Of a stretch of 64,000 bases of DNA, positions 45,301 through 60,300 are shown one piece after another. The first letter of the stretch is position 1; each line of letters opens with the position of its first letter. The position numbers and the translations under genes are program-made. The stretch covers positions 26,424,081 through 26,488,080 of the forward strand of contig NC_054708.1 of NCBI RefSeq assembly GCF_016097555.1, in the 5' to 3' direction. The stretch is from Gigantopelta aegis (Eukaryota > Mollusca > Gastropoda > Neomphalida > Peltospiridae). A model generated the notes under the pieces. The model ran no database searches. It had not been told where the DNA came from and saw only the letters and a program-made list of their open reading frames with translations.

Positions 45301-48300
45301 ATTATACCCATTTCCGTGAGTAACTTTATGTCAATGTCAAACACAACATTTTTTAATTGTACAAAAATAATTTCTTGAAGAGTACCCTTATAACCAACAT
45401 TTTACTGCACAAACATATAAAATTAACTGACACAAGTATGTTTATACAGCTAATTGGTCTTTTCGTTGTCTTGCTGTGACATGTGATTTTAACATGCATC
45501 GTGTGTATCGCTGTCAACTCGGAGTCTGGCAGTTCAGATTCGTCATAGTTGCATTATGTAATCCAGTGGGAAAACATTTTACAATTCAGAGGTGTTATTA
45601 GAACTAAATTGGATAGTTTTTTTTTTTTTTATATGCAACACTGAATGTCAATACACACCCTGTTGAATTAGCGGCAACACGCTTCGTAGGCATTACGATG
45701 ACAACAAACATTATAATAACACGTCATTTTATAAACTTCATGTGCTTTCTTAACAATATAAATAGGCTATCCCACAATTCTCACTTCGGCACAATTCGGC
45801 CTGTTACATTATCAGAAACCGAAAGTAGTCGACATTTTCCGAATGAGAAAAAAAAAAGGTAGAGTTACTTCCCTTATGTTATTTTGACAAAAGAGGATCG
45901 ATTTTTTTTTTATGCTTACAAAAATGTCATTTAACAGGAGAAACTGTCTCCCGCACAGGTGAGGGGAGATTTGATCAAATACCGGGAGACTCCCGCAGAA
46001 TCCGGGAGGGTTGACAGGTCTGGTTCAGTACGGTTTATGATTGACCAACAGGCAAATAAAACCTTTAGTGTTAATGACCAATAAGAACTACGAGTATGGT
46101 ATCGCTACAGCAAACAAGCCCAACCTGAAATTTTTTCACTTCCACATTTTAACATAAAGTGATGTTTACTTCCGGTTTTTAAACATGTGTATTGCTTTCA
46201 TTGCCAGCACTCATGAAAGAAAACCATACTAAACTTTGTATTGCTTATTATCATGTATTACAGTAATATGTTGTTTGTTCTTTGATATTGCTTCTTGTTA
46301 TAAACTTTTAAGTGTCGCACTGTTACTACTATAGTCCCGTTCAGTGGAAACTAATGAGGTCTCTGATCTGTTTGAACAAGGCTACATTTAAAAAAAAAAA
46401 TTGGTCAGCCTTTAATTTCGTATGTAATTTGTTTTCACAAATTTTATTCAAATGCGAAAATAAATTCAACGTGTAAATAAAGTATTTTGCAGTAATTGTT
46501 TGTTACTTAAATGTCATAAATCAAATTTCTTAACACAAATGTTCCCTGCATGTTCTTATAATATCTATTCTCTCTCTCCAGCTCTCCCCACCTGGTCAAG
46601 GTGACCGAACGGTTTCGGATCAATGGCCAGCCTATGTCAGACAGTGAATTCTGCTCGTACTTCTTCGACGTCTATAATAAACTTGAGTCAACAAAGGTAT
46701 TTCATTTTGTAACTTTTACTTTTGAGTTATTATCGAGTTTTCGGGGAGGAATCAAGCTCTGTCAGTAGAGTACTCACATGAGATGCTTTGATCGTAGGGT
46801 CGAATCTCCTTGGTGGAACCGGGGGGCAGGACGTAGTACAGTGGTAAAGCGCTCGCTTGATGTGCAGTCAGTTTGGGATCGATCCCCGTCGGTGGGCCCA
46901 TTGGGCTATTTCTCGCTCCAGCCAGTGCACCACGACTGGTACATCAAAGGCCGTGGTATGTGCTATCCTGTCATGGGATGGTGCATATAAAAGATCCATT
47001 GCTGCCAATCGAAAAGAGTAGCCCATGAAGTGGCGACAGCGGGTTTCCTCCCTCAACATCTGTTTGGTCCTTAACCATACATCCAACGCCATATAACCGT
47101 AAATAAAATGTGTTCAGTGCGTCGTTAAATAAAACATTTCTTTCTTTCTTTTTTGTTCCCAGTAAAATAAGGATAATTTGTATGTTTTCTTTTCTCAATT
47201 TTGATAAACGACAGGGATGGATTTAGCTCAGTCAGTACAGTTAAAAGATATATATAGAATAAAAGTACATTTAATGTATAAATATTTGCTGACTTACTTT
47301 TTATTTGTGTTTGTAGAATGACATGCAAGGTAGAGAGATGCCAGGCTACTTTGGCTTTCTCACTGTCCTGGCTTTCAATGTGTTCATTAAAGAAAACGTG
47401 GATGTCGCAGTTATAGAAGTGGGTATTGGCGGACAGTATGACAGTACTAACTTTATCCGGTCTCCGGTGGTGTGCGGAGTTACTTCCCTTGGCATAGACC
47501 ATGTTGCCCTGTTGGGAAACACTATAGACAAGATAGCGTGGAATAAAGCTGGGATTTTTAAGGTAAATGATCTTTAGTGATAATGATATTTGATTAATTT
47601 GTTAAGAGTTATTTCCCCTTCATTAGATGCACTTTTTATTACAAAATGTTTTAAGAAGCTGGTATATCTATATATCTATACCTATATCTATCTATATATA
47701 TATGTATATGTATACATCTATCCATCCATCCACACACACACACACACACACATACATATATACATTTATTTATTATTATTATTATTATTATTGTTATTTT
47801 GTTTTTGCATTTATTTTTGGTTTTATTGAAATATCTATGTCCATTCCATTCATCCATCAATCCATTCTGTTATTTATCTTCAAAAGGTACTGGTGAGGTA
47901 GATCTTAAGTAGCTGATGAACATTGTTTTAGTCTTGAAATCTAACTAATAAAAATATATTTGAGATTTCAGCTTTAAGAAATGGGAGATGTTCTCAGTTT
48001 ATGCTGTGTTACTGATACATGTTGACGTTGTTCCCTCTTCTTCAGAAGGGAGTTCCAGCCCTGACTGTTGATCAGCCACCAGAAGCCGAGGAGGTTCTTT
48101 TGCAGCGATCACAGCAAATTGGGGTCAGTCTTGTACTACAGCAGTATATCGAAATCATGGTTAACCTTTAGACTATTGGATTAATTTTTGACAAAAACCA
48201 CGTTTATAATTTTTACTCACACATATTCACTTAAATGTTTTATAAATACATAAAATAAAGTCCATACAAATTCCAATGTATTTTCCACTGAAAATTAAAG

Positions 48301-51300
48301 GAAGCCGAGTTGTCTTCAGTTTCCTGTTAATAAATGGTTTCCAGTGAGTGTCGTGTGTAAAACGGCGAGAAATATGAATTGAGGAATGCACTATATACAG
48401 TGTTCTGTTGGTCGACTGGTGTGATATCGGGCGAGAAATCTCGTCTGCAGTAGTCAGAAGGTTACGCTGATGGGCGGAATGTAGCCCAGTGGTAAAGCAC
48501 TTACTAGATGCGTGGTCGGTCTGGGATCGATCCACATCGGTGTGCCCATTGGGCTATTTCTCATTCCAGTCAGTGCTCCACAAACATCCTTCCTTCATGC
48601 TTAAGCCAACCAGTGCCCCACAACTGGTATGTCAAAGGCTGTGGTATGTGATCCCATGGTACTAATGGGGGGAAAAGTAGCAAGTTTCTTGTCTAAGACT
48701 ATGTCAGAATTATCAAATGTTTTACATCCAGTAGTTGATGATTAATTATAATCAATGTGTTCTAGTGGTGTCGTTAAACAAAGCAGACTTTTATCTTTTA
48801 TCATGCTTAAGGTTCCCTTCGTTAGTCCTGTTGGATTATTTCTCCAGTCATATATATTGGCGGACGACAACCAAAACTGGTTTTGTTCATTCTTTTCAAA
48901 AAAGGGATGGGGGATGTAGCCTAGTGGTAAAGTGTTCGTTTGATGTCATTCATGTCGACAGGCCCATTGGGCTATTTCTTGTTCAAGCCAGTGCGCCACA
49001 ACTAATACATAAGTATATCGAAGGCTTTGTATGTGTTGTCCTGTCCGTGGGATGGTACATATAAAAGATCCCTTGCTACTAATAAAAATATTTAGCTGGT
49101 TTCCTCTCTGCAAGTCAAAATGACCATATGTTAGACATCCAATAGCCGATGGTAAATAAATCAATGTGCTCTAGCAGTGTTGTTAAACAAACAAAAAACA
49201 AACTTTACTTTAATTAAATTTTTGGAATTAGAGCCATAGATGGAGATTGTTTTCATTTGAAATATACTGATGGAAAAAAAATAAGGGAACACATCGAATT
49301 GTCGACCAAATTTAATTCACAACTAGCATAGTAATGTCTATATTTCATACCAAGTTGTAACGTGGGATTGAATGTCTGTACTGTTGAATGTGCTGCCTAT
49401 ATATTCATAGTCAATTTCTGACAATATGAATAGATTTTTGATGCAGTCATTATTTCTTATTGCTATCTGTGTGATCCTTTATTTCTTTCCATCAGTATAC
49501 TTCTTAGGCTGTTATTAAGTGAATGTGTTTGTATGCCTCAGGCGCCACTGTACCATGTTCCGACACTAGAACAGTTCCACGGCGCGGGCCAGCAGCTACA
49601 GCTGGGCATTGATGGGAGCATGCAGTATGTGAACGCAGGACTCGCTCTCCAGCTGTGTCGCGTCTTCGTTGACAGAACCAACAAAGGTCAGTACAACTGA
49701 GTCGTCATAAAACCAGCCTCGGTGGTGCCGTGGTTATGCCATCAGGTTCAAGACTGGTAGTTTCTGGGTTCGTATACCAGTACCGGCTGCAATCCAGTGA
49801 CCGTTATCACAAAACGATGTAAGCATAGTTAAGCAAGTAAATAGTCTTTGACTGAAACCAAATTTTGTAAGAACAAACGGTACAAACAATAAATTTAAAA
49901 ATGCATATATATTGTTTTCTGCGTCCTTGATCTGTCTGTCGTAATGGCGTAAATGTCTACGTGAAATTAATTCCAAAACATTTAAATGTATCACACGTGT
50001 TAAAGGGCTAGCTGTAATGTTTTGCAAAACTGTCTCCAGATTTAGTGTGGAGGTGACATGTAGCCTAGTGGTAAAATGCTCGCTTTATGCGCGGTGTGTC
50101 TGGGATCGATCCCCATCGGTGGACCCATTGGGCTATATCTCTCGTTCCAGCCAGTGCACCATGACTGGTACATCAAAGGACGTATATGCTGTCCTGTCTG
50201 TGGGATGGTGCATATAAAAGATCCCTTGCTACTAATGGAAAAATGTAGCAGGCTTCCTCTCTTAAGACTGTATATCAAAATTACCAAATGTTTGATATCC
50301 AATAGCCAATAATTAATAAATTGATGTGCTCTAGTGGTGTCATTAAACAAAACAAACTAACTTTTGTAGTCCCATGCAGTTATTTCCCATTTTAGCCAAT
50401 GCTCCATGTAATACATCAGACGTGGTGAGATTCACATTGTCAGGGCTTCTAGATTATGGTAGCCCCACTCCCATGGCTAGTGATATTCACTGTTGGGCTA
50501 GTAAATAACTGCTATTGCCATGTCCGACGGCTAGTGAAAAAAAACAAGAGTCAAATGTTGCAGTTAAGTCTATTTTGTAAATATGAATATCCTGACCCCA
50601 CCCCAACCCCCAATGTTAGTGTTTTTAAGCTCTATCTCCCTCTTTAGGTGACATATCTGATTATTACTATTATTTAGTAAAATTGTATTAACTTAAAATA
50701 AAGTAGGGCTAGTGAATTTTTAATTGTGGCAAGTTAATTGTTTTAATCACTGATCCCATGGCTAGTGAATTTTATAAAAATTGTAGAAGCCCTGCATTTG
50801 TCTTCAAAGTAGAAAACAAAAAGAAAAAAGTTTGTTTTGTTTAACGACACCACAAGAACACATTGATTTAGTAATCATCGGCTATTGGATGTCATACATA
50901 TGGTCATTTTGACACAGACAGAGAGGAAACCCACTTCATTTTTGTACGCACCATCCCACAGACAGGATAGCACATACCACAGCCTTTGATATACCAGTCA
51001 TGGTGCACTGGTTGAAATGAGAAATAATAGCCCAATGGGCCCACCGACAGTAATTGATCCCAAACCAGTCGTGGTGCACTGGTTGGAATGAGAAATGACC
51101 CAATAGGTCCACCGACGGGGATCGATCCCAAACCAGTCATGGTGCACTGGTTGGAATGAGAAATAATAGCCCAATGGGCCCACTGACAGTAATTGATCCC
51201 AAACCAGTCATGGTGCACTGGTTGAAATGAGAAATAATAGCCCAATGGGCCCACTGACAGTAATTGATCCCAAACCAGTCATGGTGCACTGGTTGGAATG

Positions 51301-54300
51301 AGAAATGACCCAATGGGTCCACCGACGGGGATCGATCCCAAACCGACCGTGCATCAAGTGAGCGCTTTACCACTGGGCTAACTCCCTTTCCCCACTCCCT
51401 TTGCCTCCTCCCCTTGCCCCCCTCAAAGTAGAAAGATAAGAGTAGTGTCTGAATATATAAGATGCTGAAATGTCATTAAAGTGACACATCCTAGTTTTAA
51501 ACACTACAAAGTATTTTTTTTTTATTAAAGCCATTTTTGATAATTTAGTTAGAAGTACTTATGTTTTATGTACTTATTATTTAGAATATTCATTTTCGTA
51601 CACCTGAAATGGTTGTGGTCATCCAGGTTTTTGTAATGCCCTAAAATAACATTTTTCATAATTCTAAAAATACACATTCATCTGAGAAGTAATGGTCATC
51701 GAGTCAAGCTCTAGTTATTTTTAGACAATATTTCCCCGTTTAAATATCACAGACGTTAACTTTTCTGTGGTATGATCTTATCCAAATATGTTGCAGGTTT
51801 GTAAATTGTGTAATTTTTACATGCTGAAACTTGGGTCTGCTCCTTTAATCTGTTGAATCTTTTTTGTTTTTGTTTTTTTAATTCAATATGTTTAACAGTT
51901 TGAATTGTGACTTTCCTTAAACGTCCATGATCTTGTTTCAGTACATCAGTATGCGTTTGATGTATCGTCTGTCCCCGGTGTCAAGGATATCCCTACCTTA
52001 CCTGTGTATCGGGTCAATCCAGACATAGTTGAAGGTGATTTTTACGTTGTTCTTTGTATAAAAGTATTCGAAAAAAAGTACTTGTCCATTTGCCTGACAA
52101 TTGAAATTCTGCCCGGACAAGTAAAATGTACCTCAAGGGTTGTTCCATGTACAAGTAAAAATGTTCAGTGCAGTTTAATTTTGACCAATCAAAAGTACGT
52201 TCTTGTACTTGAATAAAAAAAAAAAATTATTTGGACAAGTGAAAATATTGCTGGACAAGTAGATTTCTCGGTGTACTTGTTGAGTGGACAAGTAAAAAGT
52301 AAATCATTCTGCTTATTTCTATTGGTGTATAATAAATTATAACATTTGTTTTATTTAAAAGCATGACCCCACTGGAACACATTAATTTATTTATGATCTG
52401 CCATTGGATGTCAAGCTGGTATATAAAAAAACTATGGTATATACTGTCCTGTCTGTGCAACTAAAATATATTTTGCTGCTTATGGAAAAAATGTAGCAGG
52501 TTTTCTCTGAAGACTTATCAGAATTATCCAGTAGCCAATGTGCTCTAGTTTAAAACATTTGACAAAGTTTAAGACAAAACTTTTATAACAATGTTCATGG
52601 AGGTTAAGAAAATTTGTTTAATGTCACCACTAGATCACATTGATTTATTAATTGTCAGGTATTGGATGTCAAACATTTGGCAATTCTGACATACTGACAT
52701 ATAGTCTTAGAGAGGAAACCCGCCACATTTTTCCATTAGTAGCAAAGGATCTTTTATATGCACCATCCCACAGACGTGATAGCACATACCACGGCCTTTG
52801 ATATACTAATTATGGTGCACTGGCTGGAATAAGAAATAGCCCAATGGGCCTACCAACGGAAATCGATCCTAGATCGACCACACATTAGGTGAGTGTTTTA
52901 CCACTGGGCTATGTCCCACCCCAGGAGGTCTTTCTGGCCCATAGTTAGGGACAGGACGTAGCTCAGTGGTACAGCACTCGCCTGATGCGCGATCGATCTA
53001 GGATCAATTCCCATCGGTGGTCCCATTGGACCATTTCTCGTTCCGGCCAGTGCTCCGCATCTGGTGTAACAAAGGCTGTTGTATGTACCATCCTGTCTGT
53101 GGGATGGTGCATATAAAAGATCCCTTAGTGCTAATCGAAAAGAGTAGCCCATGAAGTAGCGACAGCCTGTTTCCTCTCTCTATATCTGTGTGGTCCTTAA
53201 CTATATGTCCGACGCCATATAACCGTAAATAAAATGTGTTGAGTGCTTTGTTAAATAAAACATTTCCTTCCGGTTCTAGTTAAAGTGAGTCTTATATTTG
53301 TTACAGGTCTTGCGAACTGTTCGTGGCCCGGCAGAAATCAGACGATCCGTCATCATGGACTGACGTATTACCTCGATGGGGCTCACACTAAGGAGAGCAT
53401 GCAGGTTTGTCTCTGCCTTGTATGGCCGATCTGTGGGTTACCATTAAATGAACTGTTAAACCGGTGGTCCCTGATTACACAATGTATATGTAATGGGTTA
53501 CCATTTAAAAAAAAAAATGTTTTGTTTAACGGCACCACTAGAGCACATTGATTTATTAATCATCGGCTATTGGATATCAAACATTTAGTAATTTTGACCT
53601 ATAGTCTTAGAGAGGAAACTGGCTACATTTTTTCATTAGTAGCAATGGATCTTTTATATGCTCTATCCCACAGACAGGGTAGCACATACCACAGCCTTTG
53701 ATATACCAGTCGTGATGCAGTGGCTGGAACGAGAAATAGCCCAATGGGTTGACCTAGGGGATCGATCCAGAGTTCAGCAGAAAAGACACTTGATAATGTT
53801 TTGCAGTTGTTTTCTTTTTCCTTTCATTTTTATTTTATGCCGGACGTTAAATAGCACAGCATGTGATAGCATCCTGATTAAGTGGGGGCATAAGCAAAAA
53901 GATAAGAAAAGAAAACAAAAACGAAATTCTCACGCAAAACTGTAACCTGTGAATGATGTTGCCATTAACCACGGTTGTCACTTTTAAAATAAATATGTTT
54001 TATTAGGTTTTGTTAACATTTGCTTTACATTAATTATTATTACTTTTTTGGGGTTGGGGGGTTCATTGTTTTCTTTCTTTCCTTTAATCATAAATAATCT
54101 GTTACATGCAATATGATACCATAGCCATGGTAACGTATAAAAACAGAACCACTACAGAATATCAGGCACACTTCACTAGGACCAAATGTGGATTTTATTC
54201 AGTTTAGAATTAAGTCATAAACTAACATGCACACTGGGCCCATTTTATTTTCTCTATCTATTCATTGCAAATTGATGAATGCAAGACAAGTGATTGGGAC

Positions 54301-57300
54301 ATTATGATTGTTTCAGATATAACGTGAGACTGCAGGTTTAAACAAATTTATTATCCATATAGTTCAACATAACCGACTTAATAATTATACGAAGCACACG
54401 TGTAGTAACAAGTGTGATGATGTAATTTTGGAAAGCGACGTCATAACATTTTCTCCAATCCTAGTTCAGACTTTCCATGTGAAATATGACATCATTTTGT
54501 CATCTCCTTCTAGTTGTGGTTGAAACATTTTGAAATGGTCCTTGTTATTCATAAAAAAAAATAACAATAATAATATAGATAATAAAGAAATTATTACACT
54601 TGAGTGTGTATCGTAGTGACTTCACGAAACTCGTGTTAGGATTTTTGTATTGCCCGACACACAAGCTCGTATAATAATCTCTGTCTACAGCCCTCAATCC
54701 CACCCACCCCATATTTCACTTATTCATAATGATACATTGTTACTCCATGTGTAATGATCCTGGAATTTTGTAAAAATATCCTGGAATGTCCTGGAAATGT
54801 CCTGGAATTTGGTGAAGCTACAAGTGTATGAACCCTGTATATAATATATAATTGATGGTATTTTATTCTGAAAGATTTGAGATGATATATTTTGTGAAAT
54901 GGTTTAAATGACATAATTATATTTTGTGATTTTTTTAATTGCAGCAATGCGTAGAATGGTTCTGTGACAAATCTAAGAAGGAGGCGGCCACAATTAAGTA
55001 GGTATTATGACTCGAAATATGAATACTATTTACTTCAAAGTAAAGTTTTCACCTAAAGTTTAGGTGGGTGTTTTTTTAAATATTTAAATAAAACATTTTA
55101 GACAATTATATAAGAAGGATCAGCTCAGGATGATCAGAAAATTTCACCAAATCATCTATTAAACTTATTGAATATTCGGCCCATTTAAAACTTGTAGATA
55201 TTGGATAATCATCGCCCGTGTGGAATCATGATAAGGGCAGAACCATTATATATGCTAGGACAAATGGGCACACAAACCAACTTTTGAAAAGAACACCTCT
55301 GTAAACAGGGATGTGATTCTTCAGCTTTTTATCTGATATCAACTTTTTTTGTGTGTGCAAACATACAGTTATATATTTTCACAAAGTAGATTTGATTTGA
55401 TCTGATATGCTGATAAATGACCTTTATTCAGGTGTAGTAAAAAGGTTTCAGCTGTTTTAGAATCATTTCAGCTCGTATTTCTTAATCGCTATCACATCCC
55501 TGTATAAATGTTTGGTATTTGTGCAATTAAAATTGTAAAGCAATTGTTTTAATAGAAGGATCTTTGAATATTGGGTGGGTGGGGGTGTGTGCAGATTCTC
55601 TCGGTCCCTTCCTTTAGATCCATCCTTGCATACACATCCGTGAAACAAGTGTGCGTGTGTGCTTATATCCTCCCTACTGAGACAATACATACCGTATATC
55701 GCTGTGTATTAGCCGACTCCATGCATTAGCCGACCCCCTAGTTTCACCCTCCAAATCGGCTTTAAAATTATAGACCTTGTATATAAGCCGACCGCCCTAT
55801 ATAAAACTAACCAAGTCAGATGTCTGTGTGGTCTACAAAATGACAAAGTACATCTACTTTCAAACGTCATTTGTCACAGCAAACTTATCCGGAAGCAGTA
55901 GCCGATTTCTGTTTATAGAAACGGTGTCCGGTTAATTTATTTCTCGTAAAATATAAGTACCAAGATAGCGAAATATACCTAAACATTCTTGATTGCAGCC
56001 ACACGTTAAAAACACAGTGACTGTTTGCATTGTTGATTGTGCTAATCGGTCTTTTCATTACTACATGTAGTTATACCCTACCATACCCAACCACCCGTGT
56101 CGATTAATCCCAAGCCGACAAACAAAACAAATGAAGCTGAACAATTAACGTGTTCACCGGTTTAGTAAGCAGTTTTGTAATGACACGTGACCTGCGAAGT
56201 TTTCCGAAATTGTTTTGATCGGTCACCATTTATTGTTGTTTAAACAGATAAATATTACTAAATAACTTTTAAACACCAACATTTATTAAAGATGAACATA
56301 TATATACAATTTTAATATCTTTTATTTGTAATAGCTTGTGTTAAAATGCAATATTGAACCTTTATGAAAGCGGAAATGCAGAGCACAATAATGACAATAG
56401 ATCGAGTCAAGCCGTGACGTCACTATTCTAACTTTACATTTCCAATAAAATGTTGACTCCTTAGATAAGCCGACCCCAGCCTTTGACTTGATAAATTTTG
56501 TATCAAAAAGTCGGCTAATACACAGCGATATACGGTACACTGGATTGGATTCTGGTGTATCTCATGAAGTTAACGTTAACAGGGTTCGTAGCAGTTTTTA
56601 AATTCATTGAAAGTGTTTGAATTTAAAAAAAAATATTTTTAGGTCTTTGAAAGTCTTTAAATTGTAATAAAAGTCTTTAAATTGTAATAAAAGTCTTTAA
56701 ATTCTCATAAATCATAGCCAAAGCAATGATGATATATTTTACAGCTGCATGCACTTGATATTTTCCAGTTACAAGGTTTAATCTGTCATGATGCATGTAA
56801 AAAAGATCAATTTTTTTACCATGGACCGCTACGTAAACAAATTGATTTGGTATTTTTATCGCATTCTGTTGTCTTTGACCGCTGCATAAAAGTCTTTGAA
56901 TATGTTTGGTCTTTAAGGCTATGAACCCTGGTTAAAAATTTAACCAACATATCGACACATATCGGCAACTTTTAATTGATATGTAAAGTATCAATTGCCA
57001 ATACATTAAATAAAACTACATACTATTGTAACACATTCATTTTATGATTTATAGTAGCACATTCTTTGTTGGTGACATTTATATATTATTTTCTTTGTAA
57101 TTTTTTTCTCTCCAGAGGTCGTGTCTGCAAGGTTCTTATATTTAACGCTACCGGTGATAGAAATATTTCTTGTCTTCTGTCAATACTAAAGGTAAGTAAT
57201 CATAAAATAGGTCGGGGAACATTCTGTTTTCAAAATTTTAATTAGCAATATTTCTAATCAATTGAAAATTATTACCAATCACTGTTTAATGTTTTAACAT

Positions 57301-60300
57301 TGTGTAGCAATCTCTGAAACTTGCGTAATGAATCGCGACGCGATACTGAACAAAATGTTCCTTCTAGGTTATTATATAGAGAATAATACATGAGTGACCA
57401 TTAGATACCATTTATCTGACGAGTTGTTTTAAAATGTATATAACAAGCAAAAGCGAGATTGATATGTTTTTAAACAAGTTGTAAGTTAAATGGTATCTAA
57501 CTGACACAAATGTATTATTCTATTTCTTACATATCCTAAAAAAAACAGGTTTTAAGCAAATTTTAACATCTTTTTCGACTAAAAAGTTATTTACAGCCCT
57601 TTTACTTGTAGCTAACTGACGCGTCATGGCCAAATGATTGTCAGGTTAACTATACATCACATTGTAATCGATTTTGATTGTGCTGTTTTTTCATTGGATG
57701 TATGGCATTGGTGACCTGGTCCTCACCAAGGAGCTGCCAGTTGCATGTATTGAAATTGTTAACACACATACATGTGTTAACAAGTATGTGTTGTCAAAAA
57801 TAATGAAAGATGTTCTTCTCACCAACGGGTGTGTAAGAAATTGCATATTAATGAGGTTAAAGGGGCAGGATTAGCTCAGTGGTAGAGTGCATGCCTGAGA
57901 TGCAGTGGGTTGCAGGATTGACTTCCCTCAGTGACCTCTGTCTTCTCATCCCATGACGAGGGATCTTTTATATGCACTATCCTACAGACAGGATAACACA
58001 TACCATGGTCTTAGATATACCGGCTCGAACAAGACATAGCTCAATGGGCCCACCGACAGGGATCGATCCTAGACTGACCACTGGGCTACATACCGCCCCC
58101 TGATGGTATTGTTTATCATGTTGTGGGTATCATGTAGCCATATCATTCCGGGGCGGGACGTAGCCCAGTGGTAAAGCATTCGCTTGATGCTCGGTCGATT
58201 TGGGATCGATCCCCGTCAGTGGGCCCATTGGGCTATTTCTCACTCCAGCCAGTGCACCACGACTGGTATATCAAAAGCCGTGGTATGTGTTATTCTGTCT
58301 ATGGGATGGTGCATGTAAAAGATCCCTTGCTGCTAATCGAAAAGATTAGGCCATGAAGTGGCAACAGTGGGTTTCCTCTTTCTATATCTGTGTGGTCCGA
58401 CGCCATATAACTGTAATTAAAATGTGTTGAGTGCGTCGTTAAATAAAACATTTCCTTCCTTCCTTCCTTCCATATCATTCCATGCTGAATTAAGTCAAGC
58501 TTTTTTATGTACACCAAACCTGGTGCTTATAAAATCGTGAGTCTGTGTAAACTTTTTGCTGTATACCCGTAATGAACATGGCACCAAAATGGATATAATC
58601 CAAAGCTCCATTATAGTAATGTTTGAAAAACAGTTTTAAGTTTTTGCTGTTGAATAAGTGGCGTGGGATTGGGGTGCTTGGATTTCTTTTAAATGTACAT
58701 TCTTTCTAGTATGTTTATTATTATTTTCTTGTAGACTGTTCGTTTCAATGGAGTTGTCTTCTGTCCTAATTTGGCATTCAGTGGTCCAACCAGCAACACA
58801 CCTGGTAAGTGGTATGGGCAGTAGTATTGATGTTAAAATTGTAGTAACAGATGAACCATAAAAAGAGAGAGGGGGAGGGGGGTTGCCTGTACATGTATTG
58901 ATAAGTGGTATGGGCAGTAATATTGATGTTAAAATTGTAGTAACAGATGAACCATAAAGAGAGAGAAAGTGATTGGCTGTATGTGTATTGATAAGCGGTA
59001 TGGGCAGTAGTATTGTTGTGAAAAATTGTAGTAACAGATGAACCCTAATGAGAGAGAGAGAGAGACAGAAACAGAGAGAGGGAGGGAGGGTGGGTGGGTG
59101 ACTATACATGTATTGGTAAGTGGTATGGGCAGTAGTATTGCTGTTAAAAATTGTAATAGCAGATGAACCATAAAGAGAGAGGTTGGCTATACGTGTATTG
59201 CTAAGTGGTATGGGCAGTAGTATTGCTTTCAAAAATTGTACTAACGGATAAACCAGAGAGAGAGAGAGAGAGAGGGTGGTTTGGCTGTCTGTGAGATCAT
59301 ACATATAAAAGATCCATTGCTACTAATGGGGGGAAATGTAGCAAGAAAGAAGTGTTTTATTTAACGACGCACTCAACACATTTTATTTACGGTTATATGG
59401 CGTCAGACATACGGTTAAGGACCACACAGATTTTTTTTTTTTAGAGGAAACCCGCTGTCGCCACATAGGCTACTCTTTTACAACAGGCAGCAAGGGATCT
59501 TTTATTTGCACTTCCCACAGGCAGGATAGCACAAACCATGGCCTTTGTTGAACCAGTTATGGATCACTGGTTGGTGGAAGTGGTTTACACCTATCCATTG
59601 AGCCTTGCGGGGCACTAACTCAGTGCAAACTAAATAAAATGGAATATTCTAAAATTATCTGAACTGAATCGGATAATTATGCCTATGTGGATTCTACATA
59701 TTTATGTTTATGAAAATGTGTAGGACAGTTCTCTCTCGATTCCGATGGCCCCCTCGAACACTCCCATTATTTTGTCAAGTTTTAGTCCCTAAATTTTACT
59801 TATATTAACACTAAAAAGTACCTAAAAAGCCCCTAAATTTAGGTTTGAAATTTCTGTAAGAACCATGAGTGAAATGTGGCATTGCAACCATGATAATTCA
59901 TCTTTAGTGGTACTGGTAGATGGTCACATGATGTAAATACGATTTAAATATAAGTGATGTCATTAGCCAAAAGACTAGAGGAAATTGGTGAAGGGGTGGA
60001 CTCGTGCATTTTGTGTTTAGTTTTGTTTCACAGAATTGATATCTGCTTGTGTACTTGTAATTGCATACTTATATACGTTTGTTTCAACAGTCAAGAATAT
60101 GGAACAAAAATAGCTTTGTTTTGGCTGTTCAACACCCAACTCCACCCAACTCCACCCCTTGTACACGCACCTGCATATTATCATGGGGCGGGACGTAGCC
60201 CAGTGGTAATGCACTTGCTTGATGCGCAGTCAGTTTGGGATCGATCCCGTCGGTGGGCCCATTGGGCTATTTCTCGCTCCAGCCAGTGCACCACGACTGG

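Noticed and set aside
57863..57935. Possible tRNA gene (ggcaggattagctcagtgg)
   Set aside because: A and B-box-like parts are present, but no full cloverleaf could be formed and it is fused to SINE debris.
58636..59304. 222-codon minus-strand frame
   Set aside because: Antisense translation of an FPGS exon and the intronic minisatellite.
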